This document shows positions 17,523-26,047 of a stretch of DNA of 64,000 nt, one piece after another. This DNA comes from Candidatus Latescibacterota bacterium (GTDB lineage Bacteria > Krumholzibacteriota > Krumholzibacteriia > JACNKJ01), in NCBI GenBank assembly GCA_020633725.1, contig JACKDC010000002.1, positions 248,001 to 312,000 on the forward strand, in the 5' to 3' direction. The notes beneath the pieces were generated by a model that saw nothing but the letters and a program-made list of their open reading frames with translations, was not told the origin of the DNA and made no database searches. How positions within the stretch are numbered: position 1 is the stretch's first letter; each line of letters begins with the position of its first letter. Made by a program: the position numbers and the translations under genes.

Positions 17523-18971
17523 ATGGCGAAGATCCTGATCCTCGGCGCCGGCTTCGCCGGACAGACCGCGGCCCTCTACCTCGGCGCGGCCCTCGGCCGC
17601 GACCACGAGATCACCCTCGTCAACCGCTCCGGCCGCTTTCTCTACGTCCCCTCGCTGGTCTGGGTGGGCACGGCCCGCATGGCTCCCGAGAAGACGCAGT
17701 TCGAGCTGGGGCCGGTCTGCAAGCGGATGGGTGTCAACTTCGTTCACGGTCTGGCCACCGAGGTGAACCCGGACGAGGGCTACGCGCTCGTGCTGCCGAA
17801 GTCGGAGACGGGGGAGGACGCGTCCACGCTCCGCCGCTTCGACTACGACTACCTCGTCGTGGCGACGGGCCCGCAGCTCAACTTCGCCGGCACCGAGGGC
17901 CTGGGACCGGCGGCGGGCAACAGCTGGTCCATCTGCACGCTGGGCCACGCCGTGCAGTGCCGCGACCGCTATCTCGAATCCGTGGCGCGCATGGAACAGG
18001 GCGAGAAGCAGCGCCTGGTGATCGGCACCGGCCACCCCGGCGCCACCTGCCAGGGCGCGGCCTTCGAGTACATCACGAACATCCACAAGGATCTGGTCCG
18101 GCGCCGCCTGCGCGATCGCGCCGAGCTGGTCTGGCTGTCCAACGAGCGCGCGGCGGGGGACTTCGGCGTGCGCGGCGTGCAGGTGCGGCACAAGGGCAAG
18201 ACCTCCAGCAGCGAGGACTTCATCGGCGCCGTCTTCCGCGACTTCGGGATCGAGTGCCAGGTGCGCCGCGGCGTGAAGGCCGTGGGTCCGGGCGTCGCGC
18301 AGTGGGAGGACTTCGACGGCGTCGACGGCGAGACGCGCTTCGACTTCGCCATGCTCATCCCGCAGTTCACGGGGGTGCCCATCGCCTGGCGCGGGGAGGG
18401 CGGCAAGGACGTCAGCGAGGACGTCGTGAACCCCGGGGGCTTCGTCAAGGTGGACGGCATCTACGACCTCCCCTGGGACCAGCTCGCCGAGACGCCCGAC
18501 GCCTGGCCCGGCTACTACCAGAACCGCCGCTACCGGAACCTCTTCGCGGCGGGGATCGCCTTCGCGCCGCCGGGGCCCATCAGCCAGCCCCACGTCACGC
18601 CCCGCGGCACGGTGATGGCCGCCGCGCCGCCGCGCACGGGGATGGTGTCGGGAATCATCGGCCGCGTGGTCGCGCGCAACATCGTCGACCTGGTGCGCCG
18701 CGGGCGCATGGGCCACCACGAGCGCATGAGCGAGATGTACGCGGCCTGCATCGCCTCCATGGGCGACAGCCTCTGGGACGGTGGCGCGGCCACCATCATG
18801 ATCTACCCCGTGGTGCCTGATCCGCGGCGCTTCCCCGCCGAGGGGGGTCGCGACCTCTTCGTCACGCACATGGAGATGGGTCTCGCCGGGGCGTGGATGA
18901 AGCGGCTCATCCACAGCACGTTCATCCACAAGCTGCAGGGCCGTCCCGGCTGGAAGCTGATCCCGGAGTAG
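17523..18971 (+). CDS. Sulfide:quinone oxidoreductase-like FAD flavoprotein
   Basis: A 482-residue flavoprotein. It opens with the FAD-binding GAGFAGQTAALYLG. The central segment GTGHPGATCQGAAFEYI is characteristic of the sulfide:quinone reductase group, and it carries further Cys residues (PVCKRMG, ICTLGHAVQC, IECQVRRG) that could form the sulfur-transferring pair. The C terminus (MKRLIHSTFIHKLQG) is basic and amphipathic, as expected for a monotopic membrane anchor. It would oxidise sulfide and pass electrons to quinone. NDH-2 or another member of the FAD/NAD-linked family is the alternative. A GGGGAGG ribosome site lies just before the ATG. Confidence 0.8.
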   Translation: MAKILILGAGFAGQTAALYLGAALGRDHEITLVNRSGRFLYVPSLVWVGTARMAPEKTQFELGPVCKRMGVNFVHGLATEVNPDEGYALVLPKSETGEDASTLRRFDYDYLVVATGPQLNFAGTEGLGPAAGNSWSICTLGHAVQCRDRYLESVARMEQGEKQRLVIGTGHPGATCQGAAFEYITNIHKDLVRRRLRDRAELVWLSNERAAGDFGVRGVQVRHKGKTSSSEDFIGAVFRDFGIECQVRRGVKAVGPGVAQWEDFDGVDGETRFDFAMLIPQFTGVPIAWRGEGGKDVSEDVVNPGGFVKVDGIYDLPWDQLAETPDAWPGYYQNRRYRNLFAAGIAFAPPGPISQPHVTPRGTVMAAAPPRTGMVSGIIGRVVARNIVDLVRRGRMGHHERMSEMYAACIASMGDSLWDGGAATIMIYPVVPDPRRFPAEGGRDLFVTHMEMGLAGAWMKRLIHSTFIHKLQGRPGWKLIPE

Positions 18972-18976
18972 CCGAA

Positions 18977-19093
18977 ATGGAAATCGACGCCAAGAGCCGC
19001 TTCTGGATGAACAACAAGCTCTTTCAGCTGTGGCGCTTCATCGTGCTCAACCTGAAGATCCTGAAGGCCGTGGACCGCAACAAGCGGGCGTGA
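18977..19093 (+). CDS. 38-residue basic helical protein following the SQR-like gene
   Basis: An open frame of 38 residues starting ATG six bases after the SQR-like stop. It opens MEIDAKSRFWMNNKLFQ and continues with a hydrophobic/basic helix (LWRFIVLNLKILKAV) and a basic tail (DRNKRA). The helix is amphipathic and looks like a peripheral membrane segment. The tight spacing suggests it is made with the SQR-like protein and could assist its membrane binding. No known family is recalled with certainty, and protein expression is inferred from spacing and non-random composition. Confidence 0.6.
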   Translation: MEIDAKSRFWMNNKLFQLWRFIVLNLKILKAVDRNKRA

Positions 19094-19105
19094 CGCCGGC
19101 GTGGC

Positions 19106-19114
19106 TGCTATACT
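19106..19114 (+). promoter_or_regulatory. Extended -10 promoter element for the first subtilisin-like gene
   Basis: TGC followed by TATACT (TG at 19106-19107, box 19109-19114), 25 bases before the ATG at 19139. No good -35 hexamer is visible at the expected distance, which is usual for extended -10 promoters. Confidence 0.45.
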
Positions 19115-19138
19115 CGGGCCAGCCCCGGGAGGTTCGCC

Positions 19139-20860
19139 ATGCGCGCTCGCCGTCTCCTGCTGTCCGTCCTGCTCTTCTCCCTTCCCTGCGCGCTCGACGC
19201 CGCGCCCACCGCGCCCCGGCCGGTGGTCGTGGTGTTGCAGGAGCAGGCCCCGGCTCCCGCGATGAACCGCGCGCTGCTGGCCGATGGCGTGCCGCGCGCG
19301 GAGCGTCACCGGGCCGTGATCGAGGCCCTGCGCGAGGCCGCGGACGGCCAGGCGCCGCTGCTGGCCTGGCTCGACGCCCGCCGCGCCGCCGGCGAGCTGC
19401 TGCGCTATCGCGGCCACTGGATCGCGAACCTCGTTGTCCTGGAGGCCGCGTCCACGACGGTCGAGGCCGTGGCGCGGCGCGCGGACGTCGCCGCCGTGAC
19501 GCCCCTGCCCGCGCCGACGGTGGAGGCGCCGCGTCCCACCGGCGCGGGCGATCGTGCGATCGGCGTGCCGCCCGGCATTCGCGCCATCGGCGCGGATCGC
19601 GTCTGGAACGAGCTCGGCTTCACCGGCGCGGGCGCGCTGGTGGGGATCCTCGACACGGGCGTGGACGTCACGCATCCGGCGCTCGCCGGCAGCTGGCGCG
19701 GCAACGGCGCGCCGGCCGGCGAGTGCTGGCTCGACCTGCTCGACGGCACGAGCGGCCAGCCCGTGGACCTCGCGGGCGGCCACGGCACGCACGTGCTGGG
19801 CACGGTGGTCGGGCTCGCTCCCGGCGACAGCATCGGCGTCGCGCCGGGGGCCGAGTGGATCGCCTGCAACGCGATCGGCCAGGGCGTGAGCCCCGAGTTC
19901 AACGCCGACATCTTCGCCGCGCTGGAGTGGTTCGCCGATCCCGACGGCGACGCCGGCACCCTGGACGACGTCCCCGACGTCCTCGTGAACGCCTGGGGCG
20001 TGAACGAGAACTTCGGCTACGCGGACTGCGACGCGCTCTGGTGGGCGGCCATCGACAACTGCGAGGCCGCGGGTGTGGTGCTGCTCTTCACGGCCGGCGG
20101 CGACGGTCCCGCGCCGGGCACCGTGCGCTCGCCGGCGGATCGCGCGACCACCGCGCTGAACAGCTTCGCCGTGGGCGCGGTGGACGCGAGCGTCCCCGAG
20201 AGCTGGCCCTACCCGCTGGCGTCCTTCTCCAGCCGCGGGCCCAGCGGCTGCGACGTGGCGCCCGGGCTCGAGGTCAAACCCGAGCTGGTGGCGCCGGGGG
20301 TGAACGTCGTCTCGTGCGTGCCCGGCGGGAGCTACGCGATCTGGAGCGGCTCGGCCATGGCCGTCGCCCACGCGGCGGGCGTGGTGGCGCTCATGCGCGG
20401 CGCGAACCCCGAGCTGGACGTGGACTCCCTCAAGGAGCTGCTGCTGGCCACCGCCCGCGACGAGGGCGACCCCGGCGAGGACAACAGCTACGGCTGGGGC
20501 GTGGTCGACGCCTTCGCCGCCGTGCGGGGGGCCCTCGGCAGCGCCACCGCGGCGCCGGCGTCTCCCGCCGCGCCGCCGGCCCGGCTGCGCCTGGCGCGCC
20601 CGAACCCCTTCCGGCCGGCCCGGGGCGCGGCCGTCCTGGCCTTCACGCTGCCCTCGCCGGCCGCGGCGCGCCTCGACGTCGTCGACGTCTCCGGCCGCCA
20701 CCTGCGCACCCTGCTCGCGGGCGAGCTCCCCGCGGGCGAGCACGTCGCGCGCTGGGACGGCCGCGACGACGCGGGCCGGGCGCTCGGCGCGGGTGTCTAC
20801 CTGGTCCGGCTGGACGCCGGCGGCACGCGCGAGGCGCGCAGCCTCGTGCTTCTGCGCTGA
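19139..20860 (+). CDS. Secreted subtilisin-like (S8) protein, probably catalytically dead, with FlgD-like C-terminal domain
   Basis: A 573-residue protein. It has a signal peptide (cleavage near LDAAPTA), a propeptide-like domain to about 145, an S8 domain at about 150-465 and a C-terminal FlgD-like module ending in LVLLR. Asp172 (GILDTGVDVTHPAL) and His215 (GGHGTHVLG) are kept. The catalytic Ser position reads Ala406 (SGSAMAVAH where the paralogue at 21056-23953 has SGTSMAGPH). The oxyanion Asn reads Gly321 (AGGDG against AGNEG). Both changes are clean codons in an intact frame, so this is a likely pseudoprotease rather than a sequencing error. It may bind or regulate its active neighbour (inference). 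Confidence 0.85.
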   Translation: MRARRLLLSVLLFSLPCALDAAPTAPRPVVVVLQEQAPAPAMNRALLADGVPRAERHRAVIEALREAADGQAPLLAWLDARRAAGELLRYRGHWIANLVVLEAASTTVEAVARRADVAAVTPLPAPTVEAPRPTGAGDRAIGVPPGIRAIGADRVWNELGFTGAGALVGILDTGVDVTHPALAGSWRGNGAPAGECWLDLLDGTSGQPVDLAGGHGTHVLGTVVGLAPGDSIGVAPGAEWIACNAIGQGVSPEFNADIFAALEWFADPDGDAGTLDDVPDVLVNAWGVNENFGYADCDALWWAAIDNCEAAGVVLLFTAGGDGPAPGTVRSPADRATTALNSFAVGAVDASVPESWPYPLASFSSRGPSGCDVAPGLEVKPELVAPGVNVVSCVPGGSYAIWSGSAMAVAHAAGVVALMRGANPELDVDSLKELLLATARDEGDPGEDNSYGWGVVDAFAAVRGALGSATAAPASPAAPPARLRLARPNPFRPARGAAVLAFTLPSPAAARLDVVDVSGRHLRTLLAGELPAGEHVARWDGRDDAGRALGAGVYLVRLDAGGTREARSLVLLR

Positions 20861-20890
20861 GACGGGCCCTCCGCGGCCCGCAACATCTGC

Positions 20891-20920
20891 ATGACGGCGC
20901 CTCCGCCGCTGTGGTAGAAT
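20891..20920 (+). promoter_or_regulatory. Sigma70-like promoter for the active subtilisin gene
   Basis: ATGACG (20891-20896), 18-base spacer, TAGAAT (20915-20920) with TGG directly before it (extended -10). It lies about 135 bases before the ATG at 21056, leaving a long leader with a strong GGAGGAGGA ribosome site at its end. The 195-base gap holds nothing else clear. Confidence 0.45.
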
Positions 20921-21055
20921 GGTCCAGTCTCGCCTTGGACCCGGCGGCCGTGGGGTTCCCCCGCACCGCTCAGCGTACCCAGCCCGCCGGCCGGCCCGTC
21001 CGGACCGGTGTTGCCGCACCTCTTGAACCGTCAAGGACCACGGAGGAGGAAGCCC

Positions 21056-23953
21056 ATGCGTCTCGTCAGAGGATTCGCCCTGACGGCCCTGCTTCTCATG
21101 GCGTCGCTCGCCCAGGCCGGGGAGATCCACCCCGCGCTGGCCGCGAAGATGGACGCCACCCCGGCCGACGAGGCCATCAGCGCCATCGTCATCATGGCCG
21201 AGCAGGCCCCCATCGCCGAAATGAACCAGGCTCTCAAGCAGGACCGCGCCAGCATGGCGCGTCGCCACCGCGAGGTCGTCCTCGCCCTGCAGGACGCTTC
21301 CCGCTCCCAGGCCTCGCTCAAGACCTGGCTGGAGACGAAGCGGCAGACCGGCGAGGTCCGCGGCTTCTCGTCGCACTGGATCTCGAACCTCGTCGTGGTC
21401 TCGGCCACGCCCGGAGCCCTGGCGGAGATCGCGGCCCGTGAGGACGTGGACTTCGTCGAGCTCAACTTCAAGGCCGAGCTGATCGAGCCCATCCGCGATC
21501 AGACCCTGCAGGGCGAGACCGGCGACCGCGGCGACCGCGGCATCGGCGTCCCGCCCGGCATCCGCGCCCTCAACGCGCCCCAGGTCTGGTACGAGCTGGG
21601 CATCACCGGCGAGGGCCGCATCCTGGCCAACATGGACACGGGCGTCGACGGCAACCACCCGGCGCTGGCCTCCCGCTGGCAGGGCAACTTCGCGCCGGCC
21701 TCCGAGGCCTGGCTCGACGTGCTCGGCACCTCCGCGAACTTCCCCGTGGACAACTACGGCCACGGCACCCACGTGATGGGCACCATCACCGGTCAGGCCT
21801 TCGACGACAGCGTCGGCGTGGCCCCCGGCGCCCACTGGATCGCGACGAACCCCATCGACCAGGGCGTGGGCAACGAGTTCGACAACGACGTCATCGTCGG
21901 CTACGAGTGGATGGCCGATCCCGACGGCAACCCCCTGACCTACGACGACGTCCCCGACGTCTGCCAGAACTCCTGGGGCATCAACGAGAACTTCGGCGGC
22001 AGCTACACCGACTGCGACACGCGCTGGTGGGCCGCCATCGACAACCTCGAGGCCGCCGGCTGCGTGGTGACCTTCTCGGCCGGCAACGAGGGCCCGAGCA
22101 GCACGAGCCTGCGCTCGCCCGCCGACCGCGCCACCACGGCCTACAACGTCTTCTCGATCGGCGCCGTGGACGCCACCAGCTACAGCTGGCCCTATCCGAT
22201 CGCGTCCTTCTCGAGCCGCGGCCCCACGGGCTGCAACGTGGCCCCCGAGCTGAAGATCAAGCCCGAGGTGGTCGCGCCCGGCGTGAGCGTCTACTCGTCC
22301 ATCCCCGGCGGCGGCTACAGCAGCAGCTACAGCGGCACGTCGATGGCCGGTCCGCACGTGGCGGGCATCGTGGGCCTCATGCGCCAGGCCAACCCGGACC
22401 TGGACGTGGACACCGTGAAGCAGATCCTCATGAGCACGGCCCGCGACGAGGGCACGGCCGGTGAGGAGAACACCTACGGCTGGGGCTTCGTGGACGCCTA
22501 CGCGGCCGTCCTCGCGGCGATGGAGGGCTTCGGCTCGCTCGAAGGCCACGTCACCAACGCCAGCTACGGCAACGCGCCGCTGCCCGGCGCGCAGGTGGAG
22601 CTGCTCAGCACCACCTTCCACTGGGCGACCGACGCCGCCGGCTTCTACCACGGCTCCGTGGGCGCGGGCGACTACACGGCCCACGCCAGCATGCCCGGCT
22701 TCGCCGCCATGGACGTGCCGGTGACGATCGTCGACGGCAACGCGACCGTGCAGGACTTCGCGCTCACCGACAACGCCGGTCCCTCGCTCAGCAACCTGAC
22801 CCCGGGCGGCAGCACCAGCGACACCGCGGGTCCCTATCCCATCAGTGTCGACGCCCAGGACTTCAGCACCGTGGCCGGGGTGGTCCTGCACTACCGCGTG
22901 AACAACGGCGCCTGGCAGATGCAGGCCATGACGGGCGGTCCCGTCACCTTCAACGGCACGCTGCCCGGCTCCTTCGCCAACAGCCATCTGGACTACTACG
23001 TGAGCGCCACCGACGGCCTCGCGCAGGAGAGCGTGATTCCCGCCGGCGCGCCGCTGGCCTACGAGACGCTCTTCATCACCGAGGTGTCCTACACCTACGA
23101 CACCGAGACCGGCATGGGTGACTGGACCGTCGTCAACGACGCGGGCACCACCACCGGCTTCTGGGAGGCCGGCGATCCGGATGGCACCAACTACAACGGC
23201 ACCATCCTGCAGCCCGAGGACGACCACACGCCGGCGCCCGGCGTGATCTGCTTCGTCACCGGCGCCGATGGCGGCACCGCGGCCGGCGACAACGACATCG
23301 ACGGCGGCTGCACGACCCTCTACAGCCCGGTCTTCGACCTCAGCGACGCCAGCCGCGCCTTCGTGCGCTACTGGCGCTGGTACGGCGAGGGCGGCGCGTC
23401 CACGGACGACGACTTCGTGGTCGAGGTCACCAGCAACGGGACGAACTGGGTCGAGCTGGAGCGCGTGGTCAACATCGCCAACAGCTGGACCGAGGTGAAC
23501 GCCGAGCTGACCGACCTGGTCGGCCTGAGCAACACCGTGCAGTTCCGCTTCGTGGCCTGCGACCTCGGCTCGGGCGGTCTGGTGGAGGCGGCCATCGACG
23601 ATCTGTCCCTGGAGACCTACCAGGCGGATCTGACGGCCGCGCCCGGCGACGAGCCGCAGCAGCTGTGGTCGCTGCAGCTCCAGCAGAGCCAGCCGAACCC
23701 GTTCCACCCCGGCGACGGTCCCACGACCCTGCGTTTCAGCCTCGAGACGCCGTCGATGGCCCGTCTGTCGATCTACGACATCTCCGGCCGCCACGTCCGC
23801 ACGCTGGCGGAGGAGCGTTTCACCCAGGGCGAGCACACGCTCACCTGGGACGGCAAGGATGCGCACGGCCAGGCGGCTGGCTCGGGCGTCTACTTCTACC
23901 GGCTGGAAGCCGAGGGGCACAGCCAGAGCCGCAGCCTGGTGCTGGTCCGCTAG
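21056..23953 (+). CDS. Secreted subtilisin-like S8 serine protease with FlgD-like C-terminal domain
   Basis: A 965-residue exported protease. The signal peptide ends near ASLAQAG. The propeptide region is clearly homologous to that of the preceding gene (NLVVVSATP, SHWISN). The S8 domain has the full triad, Asp194 (MDTGVDGNHPAL), His236 (GHGTHVMG) and Ser429 (GTSMAGPHVAG), plus oxyanion Asn344. A carboxypeptidase regulatory-like domain follows at about 500-570, then beta-sandwich domains, and the FlgD-like C-terminal module (QPNPFHPG, LSIYDISGRHVRTL) ending in LVLVR. The start is fixed by GGAGGAGGA at 21042-21050. It is a tandem paralogue of the preceding gene, from which it differs by about 390 extra residues. 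Confidence 0.93.
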   Translation: MRLVRGFALTALLLMASLAQAGEIHPALAAKMDATPADEAISAIVIMAEQAPIAEMNQALKQDRASMARRHREVVLALQDASRSQASLKTWLETKRQTGEVRGFSSHWISNLVVVSATPGALAEIAAREDVDFVELNFKAELIEPIRDQTLQGETGDRGDRGIGVPPGIRALNAPQVWYELGITGEGRILANMDTGVDGNHPALASRWQGNFAPASEAWLDVLGTSANFPVDNYGHGTHVMGTITGQAFDDSVGVAPGAHWIATNPIDQGVGNEFDNDVIVGYEWMADPDGNPLTYDDVPDVCQNSWGINENFGGSYTDCDTRWWAAIDNLEAAGCVVTFSAGNEGPSSTSLRSPADRATTAYNVFSIGAVDATSYSWPYPIASFSSRGPTGCNVAPELKIKPEVVAPGVSVYSSIPGGGYSSSYSGTSMAGPHVAGIVGLMRQANPDLDVDTVKQILMSTARDEGTAGEENTYGWGFVDAYAAVLAAMEGFGSLEGHVTNASYGNAPLPGAQVELLSTTFHWATDAAGFYHGSVGAGDYTAHASMPGFAAMDVPVTIVDGNATVQDFALTDNAGPSLSNLTPGGSTSDTAGPYPISVDAQDFSTVAGVVLHYRVNNGAWQMQAMTGGPVTFNGTLPGSFANSHLDYYVSATDGLAQESVIPAGAPLAYETLFITEVSYTYDTETGMGDWTVVNDAGTTTGFWEAGDPDGTNYNGTILQPEDDHTPAPGVICFVTGADGGTAAGDNDIDGGCTTLYSPVFDLSDASRAFVRYWRWYGEGGASTDDDFVVEVTSNGTNWVELERVVNIANSWTEVNAELTDLVGLSNTVQFRFVACDLGSGGLVEAAIDDLSLETYQADLTAAPGDEPQQLWSLQLQQSQPNPFHPGDGPTTLRFSLETPSMARLSIYDISGRHVRTLAEERFTQGEHTLTWDGKDAHGQAAGSGVYFYRLEAEGHSQSRSLVLVR

Positions 23954-23999
23954 GACCCGCGGCCCGGCACGCGAAGGCGCAGCACACGCCTGACGGAGG

Positions 24000-24031
24000 A
24001 AGGCCGGTGGGGAAACCCACCGGCCTTTCTT
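24000..24031 (+). terminator. Intrinsic terminator after the subtilisin gene
   Basis: A perfect 12-base-pair stem (24000-24011 with 24016-24027) around a GAAA tetraloop, followed by TCTT. It lies 46 bases after the protease stop and 19 bases before the end of the converging AgmX/TonB-like gene, so it separates the two convergent transcription units. Confidence 0.85.
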
Positions 24032-24049
24032 GCAAGGTCGTGTCGGGGA

Positions 24050-25078
24050 TTACTGGCTCGCGCTGAACACGAAGGGCGCGTTGAAGCTCACGCGGCCTCC
24101 CTCCACGGCGCCGAAGCGCCAGGCGTTCACCTGCGCCAGCACGCAGTCCAGCACCTCGGCGCTGTGGAGCGTGTCGTCCACCACCGTGGCGTCGCTCACG
24201 GAGCCGTCGCCCTCCACGGTGAGGCGGAGCACCAGCTTGCCGGCGAGGTCGCCCTGGCGCTTGAGAGCGTTGTCGTAGCAGTAGCGGATGCCCGGCGCGT
24301 AGCGCTGCAGCACGGCCAGCAGGGAGGCGTTGCTCCGGATCTCGGCGCCGCCGTCGCCCGCGCCGCCGCCCAGCGCGCCCGCCGCGCCGCCACCCGACGA
24401 CGCCACCGCCATCTCCCCAAGATCCACCGACAGCCCCGCGGCCAGCAGCACCGGCCCGCCGGCATCGGCCGCTGCGGGCGCCACGGCGTCGCTCACCCCG
24501 GCGAGCTGCTCGCGACCGCGGCCTCGGCGGAGGCGTCCGCGGTTGCGCTCGGTGCGCGGCGCGGCGTTGTCGTCGGCGGTGGGCAGTGCCGCGCTCAGCT
24601 CGGCCAGGGTCTTGTCGAGCGCAACACTGGTCTTCGCGAGGGACGCTGTGGCCGCCTGCGCCTCCTTGCGACCCGCCTGCCCCTGATCCGGCGCGACGCG
24701 CGGCGCGGTCTCCTTGCGGATCACGCGGCGCTCGGGCCGGGGCGGCGTGACGGGCGCCGCCTGGGGCGTCTCCACCGCGGCCGGGGCGGGCGGCGCCTCG
24801 GCGAACTCGGGCGGCGCCTGCACCTGCGACTTGGGGGCGACGGCCTTCGGCTCGGCCGGCCGCTCGAGGATCAGCTTGGCCAGCCGCTCGGGCATGGCCT
24901 CGAGCGTGGGCTCCACCAGCACGGGAGCGGGCGTCAGCGCGACGGTCGCCAGCAGCAGCACGCCGAGCGCGCCGGCGATGGCGAAGCTCCGCCGCGTGCG
25001 CGCATCCATCTCCCCGATCAGGATGACGTGCCAGGGCAGCCGGTAGCTCTCGGCGCGCAGCGTGGTCACCACCGACAT
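24050..25078 (-). CDS. AgmX/TonB-like energy-transducing protein
   Basis: A 342-residue inner-membrane anchored periplasmic protein. A short cytoplasmic part (about 1-30) is followed by one membrane helix (FAIAGALGVLLLATVAL) and a long Pro/Ala/Lys-rich periplasmic spacer (about 60-235). The C-terminal domain has the AgmX/PglI (TonB-box-like) signature: IRYCYDNALKRQGDLAGK, then a G-V-D-A strand and VNAWRFGAVEGGRVSFNAPF. Such proteins couple an ExbB/ExbD or TolQ/TolR motor to the outer membrane. It is the last gene of the cluster, one base after the ExbD-like gene. GltG and GltJ of Myxococcus share this domain. Confidence 0.82.
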   Translation of the reverse strand: MSVVTTLRAESYRLPWHVILIGEMDARTRRSFAIAGALGVLLLATVALTPAPVLVEPTLEAMPERLAKLILERPAEPKAVAPKSQVQAPPEFAEAPPAPAAVETPQAAPVTPPRPERRVIRKETAPRVAPDQGQAGRKEAQAATASLAKTSVALDKTLAELSAALPTADDNAAPRTERNRGRLRRGRGREQLAGVSDAVAPAAADAGGPVLLAAGLSVDLGEMAVASSGGGAAGALGGGAGDGGAEIRSNASLLAVLQRYAPGIRYCYDNALKRQGDLAGKLVLRLTVEGDGSVSDATVVDDTLHSAEVLDCVLAQVNAWRFGAVEGGRVSFNAPFVFSASQ

Positions 25079-25079
25079 G

Positions 25080-25577
25080 CTAGCTGTCCTTGATCACGGC
25101 CAGGGCGATGTCGTCGTAGCCGCTGCGGTTGCAGGTGTACATGACCTTCTGCAGGATCGAGAACTCGATGTCCCTGTCGCCCTGGATGGCCAGGCTGGCC
25201 GGGCGGTCGGCCTCCTCGGCCGCGCCGCGCCGCTGGGCCAGCGCGTCGCCGCGCGCGCGTTCGGCTTCGAGCCGGCGGCCGAGGCCGTCGATCCACAGCG
25301 TCTCCTCGGCGAGGGACGCGCTCACGCTGGCCACCATCTCGTCGCCCACGAGGATCGCGTCGTCGAAGACGGCCACCACCAGCCGCGGCGCCGCGTTCTC
25401 CTCGCTCGACGACTCGGGCAGCTCCACGCCGGGCACCGGCGTCAGCGCCTCGCCGTCCACCACGAAGCTCTTCAGCAGGAAGAGCAGGAGCACGGTGAGG
25501 ATGTCCATCATCGAGGTCATGCGCAGGGTCGTCTTGCCGCCGCGCAGGCGGTGGTGACCCAGGTGGCGTCGCTTCAC
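25080..25577 (-). CDS. ExbD/TolR-like proton-channel subunit (Asp-containing)
   Basis: A 165-residue protein with one N-terminal membrane helix after a basic stretch. Asp25 in MTSMMDILTVLLLFLLKSF occupies the place of the proton-carrying Asp of ExbD/TolR. A periplasmic domain follows, ending in a strand and helix with GDRDIEFSILQKVMYT and DIALAVIKDS, as in ExbD. The GTG start overlaps the TGA of the upstream ExbD-like gene (GTGA), so the two are translationally coupled. It pairs with the ExbB-like protein at 26048-26695. Confidence 0.88.
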   Translation of the reverse strand: MKRRHLGHHRLRGGKTTLRMTSMMDILTVLLLFLLKSFVVDGEALTPVPGVELPESSSEENAAPRLVVAVFDDAILVGDEMVASVSASLAEETLWIDGLGRRLEAERARGDALAQRRGAAEEADRPASLAIQGDRDIEFSILQKVMYTCNRSGYDDIALAVIKDS

Positions 25578-26044
25578 GGCTTACCTCCGCTCGCGTCTCC
25601 GTACAGCGCCACGTCGGGCCAGCCCGAGCCGCGCGCGATGTCCATGGCCGCCACGATGCGCGCGTAGCGCGTGTGGGGCGTCGACACGATCACGATGTCC
25701 CGCTCGTCCGGGTGCTCGCGGCTGATCGCGGCCAGCAGCGCGCCGAGGCGCGCGGGGCCGTCCGCGTCCTCCGCGATGGTGCTCGCCGCGATGCCGCGAC
25801 CCTCCACGCGCCAGGCGCCGTCCTCCAAGCTCACCGAGAGGTCCAGGCCGGGCGCGGCCGGGGGCGCCGGCGCGCTGTCGGCGGGCGGCAGGTGCATGTC
25901 GATGACCGTCACCTGCAGGAACACCGCCGAGATCAGCAGCATCGGAATCAGCGCGATGAACAGGTTGAGCAAGGGCAGGATCTCCAGCTCCTCGGCGACG
26001 AGCTGCCGGAAGCCGCGGCCCTGCCCGCGCTTGCTGCGCAGCAT
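25574..26044 (-). CDS. ExbD/TolR-like subunit with Asn in place of the proton-carrying Asp
   Basis: A 156-residue protein with a single membrane helix (PLLNLFIALIPMLLISAVFL) and a periplasmic ExbD fold (HPDERDIVIVSTPHTRYARI). In ExbD/TolR the helix has Asp at the position that here is Asn27 (codon aac). The neighbouring ExbD-like protein keeps Asp25. Two unlike ExbD/TolR copies per motor are also found in the Myxococcus Agl motor. The loss in one copy suggests an asymmetric channel with a single active Asp type, or a structural role for this copy. The reading frame is intact and the neighbours overlap it closely. Confidence 0.83.
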   Translation of the reverse strand: MLRSKRGQGRGFRQLVAEELEILPLLNLFIALIPMLLISAVFLQVTVIDMHLPPADSAPAPPAAPGLDLSVSLEDGAWRVEGRGIAASTIAEDADGPARLGALLAAISREHPDERDIVIVSTPHTRYARIVAAMDIARGSGWPDVALYGDASGGKP

Positions 26045-26047
26045 GAG

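Noticed and set aside
19139..20860. That the missing catalytic Ser could be a frameshift or assembly error
   Set aside because: The frame is open for 573 codons, flanking residues align with the active paralogue, and two independent active-site positions are changed.
18803..23920. A very long minus-strand open frame (over 1700 codons) antisense to the SQR-like and subtilisin genes
   Set aside because: It opposes genes with clear family motifs, has repetitive His/Asp/Ala composition typical of GC-rich antisense frames and has no start signal. Similar frames at 58371-62858 and 51-53 kb are rejected for the same reason.
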